In this document: positions 16,292 through 24,897 of the stretch, one piece after another
Layout of the letters: every line of letters begins with the position of its first letter
Numbering within the stretch: the first letter of the stretch is position 1
Assembly (NCBI GenBank): GCA_963666505.2
Contig: CAXXXL010000002.1
Location: 248,001 to 312,000 of the forward strand
From: JABGQS01 sp963666505
GTDB lineage: Bacteria; Bacillota; Clostridia; Christensenellales; SZUA-584
DNA length: 64,000 nucleotides
Direction of reading: 5' to 3'
Position numbers and translations under genes: made by a program
Notes under the pieces: generated by a model
What the model was told of the DNA's origin: nothing
The model's database searches: none
What the model saw: only the letters and a program-made list of their open reading frames with translations

Positions 16292-18031
16292 ATGATATCC
16301 GTAACTATAGATAATGTGAAAGTAAAGGTGCCGAAGAACACTACGGTACTTGAAGCGGCACGTGCCGCCCATATAAAGATACCGACGCTTTGTTATCTTA
16401 AAGGCGTCAACGCGCTTGGAGCATGTCGTATATGTTTGGTCGAAGTGTTGGAAGGCGGAAGAGGCCTGCAGGCTTCGTGTACACTGCCCGCAACAGACGG
16501 CATGGTTGTTTCGACCAACTCAAAGGCTGTTCAGGAGGCAAGGCAGGTCAATCTGGAACTGATACTCTCCAACCACGATAAACGGTGCCTTAGCTGCGTT
16601 AGAAACGGCAGCTGCGAGCTCCAGACACTTTGCGAAGAAATGGGCGTCGAAGACGTGCATTACGAGGGTGCGAACATGGATAGACCTAAAGACACCGGCT
16701 CTGCATCCATTGTCCGTGACCCGAACAAGTGTATACTGTGCAGACGTTGCGTCGCAATGTGCGGGAACATACAGAAGATAGGCGCTGTCGGAACGACGCA
16801 GCGCGGCTTCAATACTATAATAGAACCCGTCTTCGGAAAATCGCTCGATGACGTACCGTGCGTCAACTGCGGACAATGTATTACCGTCTGCCCCGTCGGT
16901 GCCCTTTCCGAAAAACGTGAAATGGACTATGTATGGGATGCTCTCAACGATCCTAAAAAACACGTCGTTGTACAAACAGCTCCCGCGGTACGCTTCGGGC
17001 TCGGAGAAGAATTCGGCATACCCGCCGGCTCCAGCGTTACCGGCAAAATGGTAAACGCACTGCGACGCATGGGTTTCGACAAGGTTTTCGACACAGACTT
17101 CGCTGCCGACCTCACTATAATGGAGGAAGGAACAGAACTGCTAGGGCGCATCAATAACGGCGCAACACTGCCTATGATAACATCGTGCAGCCCCGGCTGG
17201 GTAAAATACTGTGAGCACTTCTTCCCGGATTTTTTGGATAACCTGTCCACATGCAAATCTCCACACCAGATGGAGGGTGCCGTTATCAAATCATACTATG
17301 CAGATAAGTTCGGCATTAACCCGGACGATATTTATGTGGTTTCGGTAATGCCCTGCACTGCAAAGAAGTTCGAGAAAGAACGAGACGAAATGGCAGTAGG
17401 CGGCCGGCGTGATGTTGACGCCGTGCTTACAACTAGAGAAGTTGCACTTATGATAAAGCAGGCGAATATAGACTTTGCCAGTCTTCCGGAAGAGGATTTT
17501 GACAGAGTGTTCGGCGAGTCTACAGGCGCAGGCGTTATCTTCGGAGCCACAGGCGGAGTTATGGAAGCTGCCCTGCGTACTGTTGCAGATATTTTGACAG
17601 GCGAAGATCTCTGCGATATAGATTATGAATGCATAAGAGGCATAGAAGGCGTAAAAGAAGCGACAATCAAGATAGGTGATTTGGATGTGAAAGTCGCAGT
17701 GGCCAATGGTACAGGAAACGCCAAGAAGCTGCTTGAAGCCGTTCGCAGCGGCGAGAAGGACTATCATTTTATAGAGGTCATGGGCTGCCCCGGAGGCTGT
17801 GTTGCCGGCGGCGGACAACCGATAATATCTGCTTCTAAGCGTATGGATATAGACCCTCGTGTAGTGCGTGCCAAAGCAACATATCAGGAAGACGCCGGTA
17901 AGCAGAAAAGAAAGTCTCACCTTAATGCGGAAGTCCAGAAGCTTTACGATGATTTCCTCGGCAAGCCGAACAGCCACAAGGCTCATGAACTGCTGCACAC
18001 TCACTATCACCAGAAACCGAAGTATAAATAA
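16292..18031 (+). CDS. hydA: Bifurcating [FeFe]-hydrogenase catalytic subunit HydA
   Basis: A 579-residue catalytic subunit. The order is an N-terminal [2Fe-2S] domain ('CRICLVEV'), a His-Cys cluster ('HDKRCLSCVRNGSCEL'), two [4Fe-4S] motifs ('CILCRRCVAMC', 'CVNCGQCITVCP'), then the H-cluster domain with L1 'TSCSPGW' (C299, S300), L2 'MPCTAKK' and L3 'VMGCPGGCVAGGGQP', and the small-subunit-like C terminus ('LYDDFLGKPNSHKAHELLH'). It evolves or oxidises H2 in the HydABC complex. The second L1 cysteine of the textbook TSCCPGW is serine here. It ends the operon, followed by a strong terminator. No maturase genes are in the window. Confidence 0.95.
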   Translation: MISVTIDNVKVKVPKNTTVLEAARAAHIKIPTLCYLKGVNALGACRICLVEVLEGGRGLQASCTLPATDGMVVSTNSKAVQEARQVNLELILSNHDKRCLSCVRNGSCELQTLCEEMGVEDVHYEGANMDRPKDTGSASIVRDPNKCILCRRCVAMCGNIQKIGAVGTTQRGFNTIIEPVFGKSLDDVPCVNCGQCITVCPVGALSEKREMDYVWDALNDPKKHVVVQTAPAVRFGLGEEFGIPAGSSVTGKMVNALRRMGFDKVFDTDFAADLTIMEEGTELLGRINNGATLPMITSCSPGWVKYCEHFFPDFLDNLSTCKSPHQMEGAVIKSYYADKFGINPDDIYVVSVMPCTAKKFEKERDEMAVGGRRDVDAVLTTREVALMIKQANIDFASLPEEDFDRVFGESTGAGVIFGATGGVMEAALRTVADILTGEDLCDIDYECIRGIEGVKEATIKIGDLDVKVAVANGTGNAKKLLEAVRSGEKDYHFIEVMGCPGGCVAGGGQPIISASKRMDIDPRVVRAKATYQEDAGKQKRKSHLNAEVQKLYDDFLGKPNSHKAHELLHTHYHQKPKYK

Positions 18032-18041
18032 ACTTACATTT

Positions 18042-18074
18042 AATGTCCGGGCGAATATGTCCGGACATTTTTTA
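18042..18074 (+). terminator. Terminator of hydCEDBA
   Basis: AATGTCCGG paired perfectly with CCGGACATT, a 10-nt loop and a T-rich tail. Confidence 0.85.
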
Positions 18075-18177
18075 TTTTTTATAGATTTTTCTAAAGTTTA
18101 TTACTCTTATATTAATATTTGACAAACGCTTATTTATAATAAATAATATGCATATAATTAATATTTAGGGAGCATTT

Positions 18178-19086
18178 ATGGATACTGCAGCTATAGAAAC
18201 TTTCCTTGCGGTGGCCTACGGCAAAAATATGACCGCTGTGTCAAAGCAGCTTTTCGTGTCGCAGTCTACGATAAGCCTGCGTCTTGGCCGCCTGGAAGAA
18301 GAACTCGGTAAAAAACTAATAATAAGAAGCAAGGGCGTGCGTGGTGTAACACTGACTGAAGAAGGTGTGCGCTTCATACCTATCGCAGAGCGGTGGATCG
18401 CCTTGCTTGATGATACAAAATCATTTGGCAGGAACGTACCTGCGCATAAACTGCAAGTGGGTGGAACGGGGACGATCAACTCTACACTGCTGTCCGACTT
18501 CCTGCTGAAATTCATAAGTGAGAATCCGGCTTTCAGCATATCTCACACATCATCAAAGTCACAACAAACCATCAGTATGGTAGACACCTATCTGCTGGAC
18601 ATCGGTTTTACTCATCGTCAGCCCTCCGGAAAAAACAAAAATCTTGTTTCACGCCCGGCATACAGAGAAAAAATGTACCTGGCTTGCTCGAATGAAAGCA
18701 GCTTTGCTGAAGACGTAATAGAATCGTCCAGCCTTATCCCTGAAAATGAAGTATACTTAATATGGTCGGAAGATACTACGCTCTGGCGCAACCGTATCTG
18801 GGGCGCAGATATTGACCAAAAAGTCTGCACTGTCGATTTGAATCTGCGTTTAAAATTGATGGAAAACCCGGAATTCTGGACACTCTGCCCCTCTTCTCTC
18901 GTCAAAATGTACAGCAGCTATCCTGGCGTTCGTATCTGCAGCTTTTCAGATCCGCCGCCTGATATAGTGATATACGCAGTCACAAGAGGCAAGCAAAGCG
19001 AAAGCCTGGTTAAAGATGTTGAATATTTTCTTGAGCAGTTCAAAGAATATATTGAAGGTTTGAACGTCCCCGGTATTTGCTGCTAG
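18178..19086 (+). CDS. LysR-family transcriptional regulator
   Basis: A 302-residue LTTR. The N-terminal winged helix is clear ('AIETFLAVAYGKNMTAVSKQ', 'SQSTISLRLGRLEEELGKKL', 'LTEEGVRFIP'), followed by a substrate-binding-like effector domain. The ATG at 18178 follows GGGAGC. It is convergent with the MFS gene, overlapping it by 4 nt at the stops, and is not divergent from any target, which is unusual for this family. Its target and ligand are unknown; the MFS exporter next door is one candidate. Confidence 0.88.
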   Translation: MDTAAIETFLAVAYGKNMTAVSKQLFVSQSTISLRLGRLEEELGKKLIIRSKGVRGVTLTEEGVRFIPIAERWIALLDDTKSFGRNVPAHKLQVGGTGTINSTLLSDFLLKFISENPAFSISHTSSKSQQTISMVDTYLLDIGFTHRQPSGKNKNLVSRPAYREKMYLACSNESSFAEDVIESSSLIPENEVYLIWSEDTTLWRNRIWGADIDQKVCTVDLNLRLKLMENPEFWTLCPSSLVKMYSSYPGVRICSFSDPPPDIVIYAVTRGKQSESLVKDVEYFLEQFKEYIEGLNVPGICC

Positions 19087-20240
19087 GCGGCCTCTTTAGA
19101 GCACTTTTTCCTCTTTCCTGTCAGCCGGCTGGCCATATATATGCATCCGAACATTAGGAGGCCGCTTCCAAAGAAAACGCTCGACAGCCCTGCGAGGCCT
19201 GCTATCGCGCCGAAAAACACCGGGCTGACCGTCTGTGCAGAACTGTTGGCCATAACGCGCATAGCAATTATACGGCTTCTGTTTTCCGGCGTAGAAACTT
19301 CCGTTACGGTTATAAGCGTAAGTGGATTATTAAGTCCGTAAGTTAAGCCGTAGATAAGCGCTATAGCAAGCAGCGGATAGAAGCTCTTCGCTATTCCCAT
19401 AGATGCTATGCACGCACTGCCAAGTATCAGGCTTCCGACAAAAACCTTCTGCCTTGTGAATAGCTGACACAGCCTGCCCAGCAGTGGTCTTATTACCATT
19501 GCAGCCAGTGAACCTGCACTTATTATCAGCCCAACCTGCGAGGAGGTTAGACCGACTTCCGTCACACCATAAAGTGGAAAATATGTAGAATAGACATCGA
19601 AAGTAAAGAAAACAAGTGCACTTAAAAGAACATTGGCGATGATTTTTTTATTCTTTAGCAGTGATGAAAAGCTTGTTTTTCTCTCGCCTTCAAAGCATCT
19701 GTAATTTGGCATAAACAATATTAATATAAAAGCTGCGATTCCAAAAAAAGTTGCTCCCAGGAAACCGAGATTAGGCCCCAACGCGTCCTGCAGATAACCG
19801 CCGATAGCCGGCCCGGCAAAAGCTCCTACTGAAGCAGCGAAATAGAAATAGCCAACCTGCTTCTCACGAGCCCTATCGTCCGGCACAGCGGTCATTATCG
19901 ATTGGCTTGATACAAGTATAGTCCCATGCGCAATGCCGAGCATAACAGTCGCTATGCCTGTCAAGAGCAATCCTTTTGCCGCTACCATTAAAAGCGAGCC
20001 TGCAACGAACAGCGCTGCTCCTACTGCCGAAGGAAGCTTTTGTCCTCTTTTATCCAATATTTTGCCGATGAGAAGTGCAAAAAAGACCTGCACAATGCTG
20101 TAAAGCGAAATTATTATGCCAACCTGCAGTTCGTTTGCTCCAAGGCTGACCGCTAAGATCGATATATACGGCCTTGATGCAAAGCGCGCTGCAAAGTATA
20201 GAAAGTTCAATACTATTGCCATGCGTGTAAGTTTCTTCAT
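19083..20240 (-). CDS. MFS transporter, drug-efflux type
   Basis: A 385-residue major facilitator with about 12 hydrophobic segments. 'GKILDKRGQKLPS' after helix 2 is the MFS motif A loop, repeated in weaker form as 'GRLCQLFTRQK' in the second half. The family resembles 12-helix exporters of drugs or sugars; the substrate cannot be read. The frame begins at a TTG at 20285, but the ATG at 20240, 8 nt after AAAGGG, begins at a typical N terminus (MKKLTRMAIVLNF) and is preferred. The 3' end overlaps the LysR gene. A perfect 16-bp palindrome lies 75 nt upstream of the start. Confidence 0.85.
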   Translation of the reverse strand: MKKLTRMAIVLNFLYFAARFASRPYISILAVSLGANELQVGIIISLYSIVQVFFALLIGKILDKRGQKLPSAVGAALFVAGSLLMVAAKGLLLTGIATVMLGIAHGTILVSSQSIMTAVPDDRAREKQVGYFYFAASVGAFAGPAIGGYLQDALGPNLGFLGATFFGIAAFILILFMPNYRCFEGERKTSFSSLLKNKKIIANVLLSALVFFTFDVYSTYFPLYGVTEVGLTSSQVGLIISAGSLAAMVIRPLLGRLCQLFTRQKVFVGSLILGSACIASMGIAKSFYPLLAIALIYGLTYGLNNPLTLITVTEVSTPENRSRIIAMRVMANSSAQTVSPVFFGAIAGLAGLSSVFFGSGLLMFGCIYMASRLTGKRKKCSKEAA

Positions 20241-20314
20241 AATAAAACCCTTTGTCGTTTGCGGAAACGTCTTCGGTTCTTTCAATCTTACGCATAAAGA
20301 ATAGCAGAAATAAA

Positions 20315-20330
20315 GTATTTTATAAAATAC
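20315..20330. promoter_or_regulatory. Perfect 16-bp palindrome, candidate operator
   Basis: GTATTTTATAAAATAC is fully self-complementary and sits 75 nt upstream of the MFS start codon. The length and symmetry fit a dimeric repressor site; AT-richness raises the chance of coincidence. Confidence 0.4.
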
Positions 20331-20565
20331 ATATTTATAGAGTAAAATATCATAATTTGTGGTATTTAATCTTTTTTTAAAAACAGCATAAAATAATTTG
20401 TCATATCCCTTTTTGGTTTCATAGAAGCATACTTATATTTCATTTTAAAAATATAGATGATGATTAGTTACTATATATCTGTAATATTTGAAAATAGTTA
20501 TGATGAGTTTCAGGTCTAATTCAATCACTTTTTTAAATAATTTGACTACTTTTCGATTATTTTTC

Positions 20566-20594
20566 TTGTCATATGCCTAAAACCGTGCTAATCT
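20566..20594 (+). promoter_or_regulatory. Sigma-A promoter of gdhA
   Basis: TTGTCA, exactly 17 nt and TAATCT, 43 nt before the ATG. Confidence 0.65.
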
Positions 20595-20637
20595 ATTAGC
20601 TAAATAAATAAATTGAATTGCAAAGGAGTAATTGACA

Positions 20638-21984
20638 ATGGCGTCAAAATCTTATGTTTCTGGTATCCTGAAAAAATTAATTTCAAAAAACCCGGGAGAA
20701 CCCGAGTTTCACCAAGCTGCAACCGAAGTTCTTGAATCTTTAAAACTCGTTTTTGACAGACACCCCGAATACATCAAAGAAAACCTGCTCGACCGTTTTG
20801 TAGAACCTGAGCGTGTAGTAATCTTTCGTGTGCCGTGGCTTGATGATTCCCACAATGTACAAGTCAATCGAGGCTTTCGTGTTCAGTTCAACAGCTCAAT
20901 TGGCCCATATAAGGGTGGTCTTCGGTTTCACCCTTCTGTCAACCTTGGCATTATTAAATTTCTAGGTTTCGAACAAATACTAAAAAACTCACTTACCGGG
21001 CTCCCCATAGGAGGCGGTAAAGGCGGCAGCGACTTCGACCCTAAAGGCAAATCAGACAATGAAGTTATGAGCTTTTGTCAAAGTTTTATGACGGAATTGC
21101 ACAAACACATTGGCGCAGATGTCGACGTGCCTGCCGGTGATATTGGTGTGAGCGGTCGTGAAATTGGTTACATGTATGGACAATACAAAAGACTGACAGG
21201 TCGCTATTCCGGCGTGCTTACAGGAAAAGGCATCTCATATGGAGGAAGCCTTGTAAGAACTGAAGCAACTGGCTATGGGCTAGTATATTTTGTTGATGAA
21301 ATGATGAAATCCAATAAAAAAGGAGATTTTAACGGAAAAACAGTTGTTATTTCGGGATCAGGAAATGTTGCAATATATGCCCACGAGAAAGCAACCCAGC
21401 TTGGCGCAAAAGTTGTCGCTATGAGCGATTCAGGTGGTTTCATATACGATCCTAAAGGAATCAATCTTAATACTATAAAACAAATAAAAGAAGTTGAACG
21501 GCAACGAATATCAAAATATGTTGATTATCATTCAAAGGCTGTATATAAAAAAGGATGTTCAGGCATATGGAATATCCCATGTGAAATCGCGCTACCCTGC
21601 GCCACAGAAAACGAAATAGACGCTCAAAGCGCAAAATTGCTTGTTAAAAACAATTGTCTTGCAGTAGGTGAGGGCGCCAATATGCCAGCTACTCTCGAAG
21701 CTACAAATATCTTCTTGGATAATGGAGTGCTTTTTGGCCCCGGTAAAGCTGCAAATGCAGGCGGGGTAGCAATATCAGCTCTCGAAATGAGCCAAAATAG
21801 TCAAAGACTTGCCTGGACATTTGAAGAAGTTGATAAAAAACTTAAAAGCATAATGACAAAAATATATTATGATTCAGCTGATGCCGCAATTGACTACGGT
21901 CACGAAGGGAACTACGTAATTGGTTCAAACATTGCGGGTTTTAAAAAAGTTGCCCAAGCGATGATAGCACAGGGTATCGTATAA
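20638..21984 (+). CDS. gdhA: Glutamate dehydrogenase (NADP type, hexameric)
   Basis: A 448-residue Glu/Leu/Phe dehydrogenase. The catalytic lysine region 'PIGGGKGGSDFDPKGKSD', 'DVDVPAGDIGVSGREIGYM' and the dinucleotide fold 'VVISGSGNVAIYAHEKA' are intact. It interconverts 2-oxoglutarate plus ammonia with glutamate; the length fits the NADP-dependent 450-residue class. Two codons upstream lies a TTG, but the ATG at 20638 is better spaced (9 nt) from AAAGGAG. Third positions are more AT-rich than in the neighbouring genes, which could mean high expression or separate ancestry. It stands alone with its own promoter and a perfect terminator. Confidence 0.95.
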   Translation: MASKSYVSGILKKLISKNPGEPEFHQAATEVLESLKLVFDRHPEYIKENLLDRFVEPERVVIFRVPWLDDSHNVQVNRGFRVQFNSSIGPYKGGLRFHPSVNLGIIKFLGFEQILKNSLTGLPIGGGKGGSDFDPKGKSDNEVMSFCQSFMTELHKHIGADVDVPAGDIGVSGREIGYMYGQYKRLTGRYSGVLTGKGISYGGSLVRTEATGYGLVYFVDEMMKSNKKGDFNGKTVVISGSGNVAIYAHEKATQLGAKVVAMSDSGGFIYDPKGINLNTIKQIKEVERQRISKYVDYHSKAVYKKGCSGIWNIPCEIALPCATENEIDAQSAKLLVKNNCLAVGEGANMPATLEATNIFLDNGVLFGPGKAANAGGVAISALEMSQNSQRLAWTFEEVDKKLKSIMTKIYYDSADAAIDYGHEGNYVIGSNIAGFKKVAQAMIAQGIV

Positions 21985-22030
21985 TCCTTTCTTCATTTCT
22001 GTTTTTTATCCGAATTTGATGCGGTAATTT

Positions 22031-22060
22031 CATAGGGCTGCTCCACAGCCCTATGTTTTT
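22031..22060 (+). terminator. Terminator of gdhA
   Basis: CATAGGGCTG and CAGCCCTATG form a perfect 10-bp stem with a CTCCA loop and five T. Confidence 0.9.
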
Positions 22061-22177
22061 CCATATCTTCTTATAACAATGAAACTATGTTGGCACTAAA
22101 AGTTATTTTTCAAAAAACGTCTGTCTTACAAATTTGAGAAATTCTTTAACAAAAAACCAGAGCTTCGGACTTTTTAA

Positions 22178-22489
22178 TTATCCCTTGATCTTGATATTCT
22201 GTATAAAATCCAAGTTTATTATCTCACTGCCGCTTTTCGTTTGCACCTCTACCCAGTTTTCATTTACTTCAACAATTTTTCCTTTTACCGATACTCCCAT
22301 ATTACCAGTTGTAACATAGCAATACTTGCCGATATACTTTTTTATAAGCTCGTTTGTCATTGCGGCTCTACCCTTCTTTCTCTTAATTATCAATCTTGCC
22401 ATATTTCTTGCCGCTGATTGTTGTGACAAAAATATTATTAAAAAAACTATAAACATCGGCATCCATACGGCAATATAATTCGAATCCAT
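22178..22489 (-). CDS. Small membrane-anchored protein with beta-rich C terminus
   Basis: A 103-residue protein I do not recognise with certainty. Residues 5-24 form a transmembrane helix ('IAVWMPMFIVFLIIFLSQQ'), followed by a basic linker (IIKRKKGRAA) and a 55-residue beta-rich domain ('YIGKYCYVTTGNMGVSVKGK', 'VEVNENWVEVQTKSG', 'IINLDFIQNIKI') with the short-strand spacing of small Sm-like barrels. It begins 3 nt after thiI stops and is probably cotranscribed with nifS and thiI. The first eight residues outside the helix are uncharged, so topology is unclear. Confidence 0.7.
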   Translation of the reverse strand: MDSNYIAVWMPMFIVFLIIFLSQQSAARNMARLIIKRKKGRAAMTNELIKKYIGKYCYVTTGNMGVSVKGKIVEVNENWVEVQTKSGSEIINLDFIQNIKIKG

Positions 22490-22492
22490 TTT

Positions 22493-23668
22493 CTATCCTA
22501 TCACCTTTACAACATGGTCCTTTATCGCTGACTCTATCATCTCTTCAACATCCAGCTTTGCTTCTGCTTTCTCTATCTCGCTCATCTTTGGTTTTATAAC
22601 CGGGTGCTTGGGAACAAATACTGTACAGCAGTCTTCAAAAGGCAGTATCGACGTCTCAAATGTGCCGTACTTCTCTGCCTGCTCTGTGATCTCTATCTTA
22701 TCCATTCCTATGAGCGGCCGCAGCACAGTCATATCCACAGCGCTGTTCGTTGCATAAAGCGCCTCAAGTGTCTGGCTCGCAACCTGTCCAACGCTCTCCC
22801 CGGTAACCAGCGCGAGTGCGCCGTCCTGCCTTGCTATACGTTGCGCTATATTCATCATAAAGCGTCTCATAAGCACTGTCAAATACTCCGAAGGGCATTC
22901 GGTATGCAGCCTCATTTGTATATCAGTGAACCGTATTACATGCAGCTTTATGCTGCCCGTATAACGGCTCATCAGTTTCGCTAAATCATATACCTTGTCA
23001 AGCGCCTTGTCGCTCGTGTACGGAAAGCTCTCGAAATGCACAGCTGTCAGCGACACCCCGCGCTTTGCTATCATGCAGCCGGCTACGGGGCTGTCTATTC
23101 CGCCCGATAGAAGAAGTGAAGCACAGCCGTTGCATCCCACTGGCATACCTCCCGGTCCGGGCAGCATACGTGTAAATACATAGGCCTGCTGCCTCATCTC
23201 AATATATGCCGTTATTTCCGGGCTAGTCAAATCCACTTTGAGCCCGTCCACTCTGTCAAGTATAACTCCGCCTGCCTTTGCCGCCATATCCATAGACTTC
23301 ATCGCAAATCGCTTGTCCGCACGCTTAGCTTCCACTTTAAAAGTAACTGTCTGCTTATCGATGCTTTTCCTTAGCTGCGCCACCATCTCTGCCAGCAGCT
23401 CTGCGGCTTTGTCGAAATCCTGCTCGAGCATCACGCCCGGGCTGTATGAGTGGATGCCGAACACGCACGAAAGCGCACCAAGCGTCCTTTCAAGGTTTGC
23501 ATCACTTACGTTGTGTACATAGACTCTGCTCTCACCGCGCTTTACAACAGGCTCCCCTATTCCCTTAAGAGCCGTCCTTATGTTTTTTACCAGCGCTTTT
23601 TCAAAGAAAGGTCGATTAAGTCCCTTTAAATGTATTTCAGCGTATCTTACAATAATTACGTTTTCCAT
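22493..23668 (-). CDS. thiI: tRNA sulfurtransferase ThiI (4-thiouridine synthase)
   Basis: A 391-residue protein with N-terminal ferredoxin-like and THUMP domains (to about residue 165) and a PP-loop AANH domain ('LLLSGGIDSPVAGCMIAKRG'). It adenylates U8 of tRNA and inserts sulfur to give s4U. The C-terminal rhodanese domain of enteric ThiI is absent, as in Bacillus, where a dedicated NifS-type desulfurase supplies sulfur directly; that partner is encoded 2 nt upstream. Cysteines remaining in the core ('FEDCCTVFVPKHP') could receive the persulfide. ATG at 23668 with AGGAG upstream. Confidence 0.95.
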   Translation of the reverse strand: MENVIIVRYAEIHLKGLNRPFFEKALVKNIRTALKGIGEPVVKRGESRVYVHNVSDANLERTLGALSCVFGIHSYSPGVMLEQDFDKAAELLAEMVAQLRKSIDKQTVTFKVEAKRADKRFAMKSMDMAAKAGGVILDRVDGLKVDLTSPEITAYIEMRQQAYVFTRMLPGPGGMPVGCNGCASLLLSGGIDSPVAGCMIAKRGVSLTAVHFESFPYTSDKALDKVYDLAKLMSRYTGSIKLHVIRFTDIQMRLHTECPSEYLTVLMRRFMMNIAQRIARQDGALALVTGESVGQVASQTLEALYATNSAVDMTVLRPLIGMDKIEITEQAEKYGTFETSILPFEDCCTVFVPKHPVIKPKMSEIEKAEAKLDVEEMIESAIKDHVVKVIG

Positions 23669-23670
23669 TA

Positions 23671-24777
23671 TCAGCTCCTGCTAAACCTCCCTAAAACCCC
23701 AAGTGCTTCTTCAAGCTCCTCCAATAATATATCTATCTCTTCTTGCGTGTTATCTGCACCCATGCTTATCCTAACAGTTCCTTCAGCCAGCCTTCGCTCT
23801 ACACCGCTTTCTAGTATCACCCTGCTCAGCTTTCCTTTAGAACATGCAGACCCCGTCCCGATATATATTTCTTTTTCTCCAAGCAGCCTGACCAGAACCT
23901 CTGCCCCTACGCCCTCAAAAGAAACGCTGACGATATGAGGCACAAATGCTTCCGGCACGTTTATAACTGCGCCTTTGATGCGTCTTAGGCCATAAATCAG
24001 ATGTTCTCTCAGTTTCTGCACTTTTTCTGTGCTGGTTCGGCTGTCGCTCAGTGCAGCTCCAAACATCTGTATACCGAGTGTATTCTCGGTTCCCGGCCTT
24101 AATTTGTTTTCCTGGCCTCCGCCGAATACCATCGGCTTTATCTGCCTGCCTTCCTTTACCAGCAGTGCACCAGTGCCTTTTAGCGCATTAATTTTATGTG
24201 CGCTCACGCTGTAGAAATCAACTTCGCTGCCTGAAAGATCCAGCGTCGTTTTCTTAAGCGCCTGAACTCCGTCACTGTGAAAAAGGCACTGAGGATTCCT
24301 TGCTTTAACGGCAGCTGCAATCGCCTTGATATCGTTAAGAGCTCCTGTTTCGTTATTCACGTGCATAATGCTGACCAGCAGAGTATCCTTCGTCACAAGC
24401 TGTGCCACGGCATCCGGCTGTATGCAGAATCCCTCCGGCCTAACATAATCTACTCTTGCCCCCTGCTGTTCTAGTTGTAAAAATACTTCATATACCGAAG
24501 GGTGCTCTACAGCGCTCGTAATGTAGTGTGCGTTTTTTTTGAATGCCGAGTTGAGAACCATGTTGTTTGCTTCCGTTCCGCCGGATGTGAACACAACACT
24601 GCCCGAAAAGCCCGTCGCTTCAAGCAAAGCCTGCCTTGTCCGTTTCATTTGCACAAAAACATCCGCAGCTCCCGAATACGCACTTGAAGGGTTAAACCAT
24701 CCTTCCTGCATGTGAAATTTTGTTATTTCTGTATATTTCGGCCTTGTCGTTGCCGCATTGTCAAAATAAATTAACAA
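23671..24777 (-). CDS. Cysteine desulfurase, NifS/IscS family
   Basis: A 368-residue class V PLP aminotransferase fold. It begins with the family N terminus 'IYFDNAATTRP'; the PLP lysine is in 'VSAHKINALKGTG' and the catalytic cysteine in 'GTGSACSKGK'. It removes sulfur from cysteine and, from its position directly before thiI, most likely supplies tRNA thiolation rather than general Fe-S assembly. The start is a TTG at 24777, ten nt after AGGAGG; no ATG exists before the conserved N terminus. First gene of nifS-thiI-small membrane protein. Confidence 0.93.
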   Translation of the reverse strand: MLIYFDNAATTRPKYTEITKFHMQEGWFNPSSAYSGAADVFVQMKRTRQALLEATGFSGSVVFTSGGTEANNMVLNSAFKKNAHYITSAVEHPSVYEVFLQLEQQGARVDYVRPEGFCIQPDAVAQLVTKDTLLVSIMHVNNETGALNDIKAIAAAVKARNPQCLFHSDGVQALKKTTLDLSGSEVDFYSVSAHKINALKGTGALLVKEGRQIKPMVFGGGQENKLRPGTENTLGIQMFGAALSDSRTSTEKVQKLREHLIYGLRRIKGAVINVPEAFVPHIVSVSFEGVGAEVLVRLLGEKEIYIGTGSACSKGKLSRVILESGVERRLAEGTVRISMGADNTQEEIDILLEELEEALGVLGRFSRS

Positions 24778-24813
24778 AAAAATAGTGCCTCCTATAGCAA
24801 AATAGTATATAAT

Positions 24814-24842
24814 ATAATATCAGTTAAGTATATAATATACAA
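24814..24842 (-). promoter_or_regulatory. Sigma-A promoter of the nifS-thiI unit
   Basis: On the minus strand TTGTAT, 17 nt and TATTAT, 37 nt before the TTG start. The same short AT-rich region must also drive the divergent zinc-ribbon gene at 24898. Confidence 0.6.
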
Positions 24843-24897
24843 TGTTGTATGAGAAAATTCAGCACTTTTATTACTACAATTTATTCTGGAGAGATAT

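Larger units (their letters stand above)
20241..20637. other. Divergent intergenic region between MFS gene and gdhA
   Basis: About 400 nt of very AT-rich DNA with no gene seen. It holds the palindrome at 20315-20330 near the MFS side and a sigma-A promoter at 20566-20594 for gdhA. Confidence 0.6.

Noticed and set aside
22178..24777. ThiI lacking its rhodanese domain as a truncation
   Set aside because: Gram-positive ThiI normally ends after the PP-loop domain and pairs with an adjacent NifS-type desulfurase, as here.
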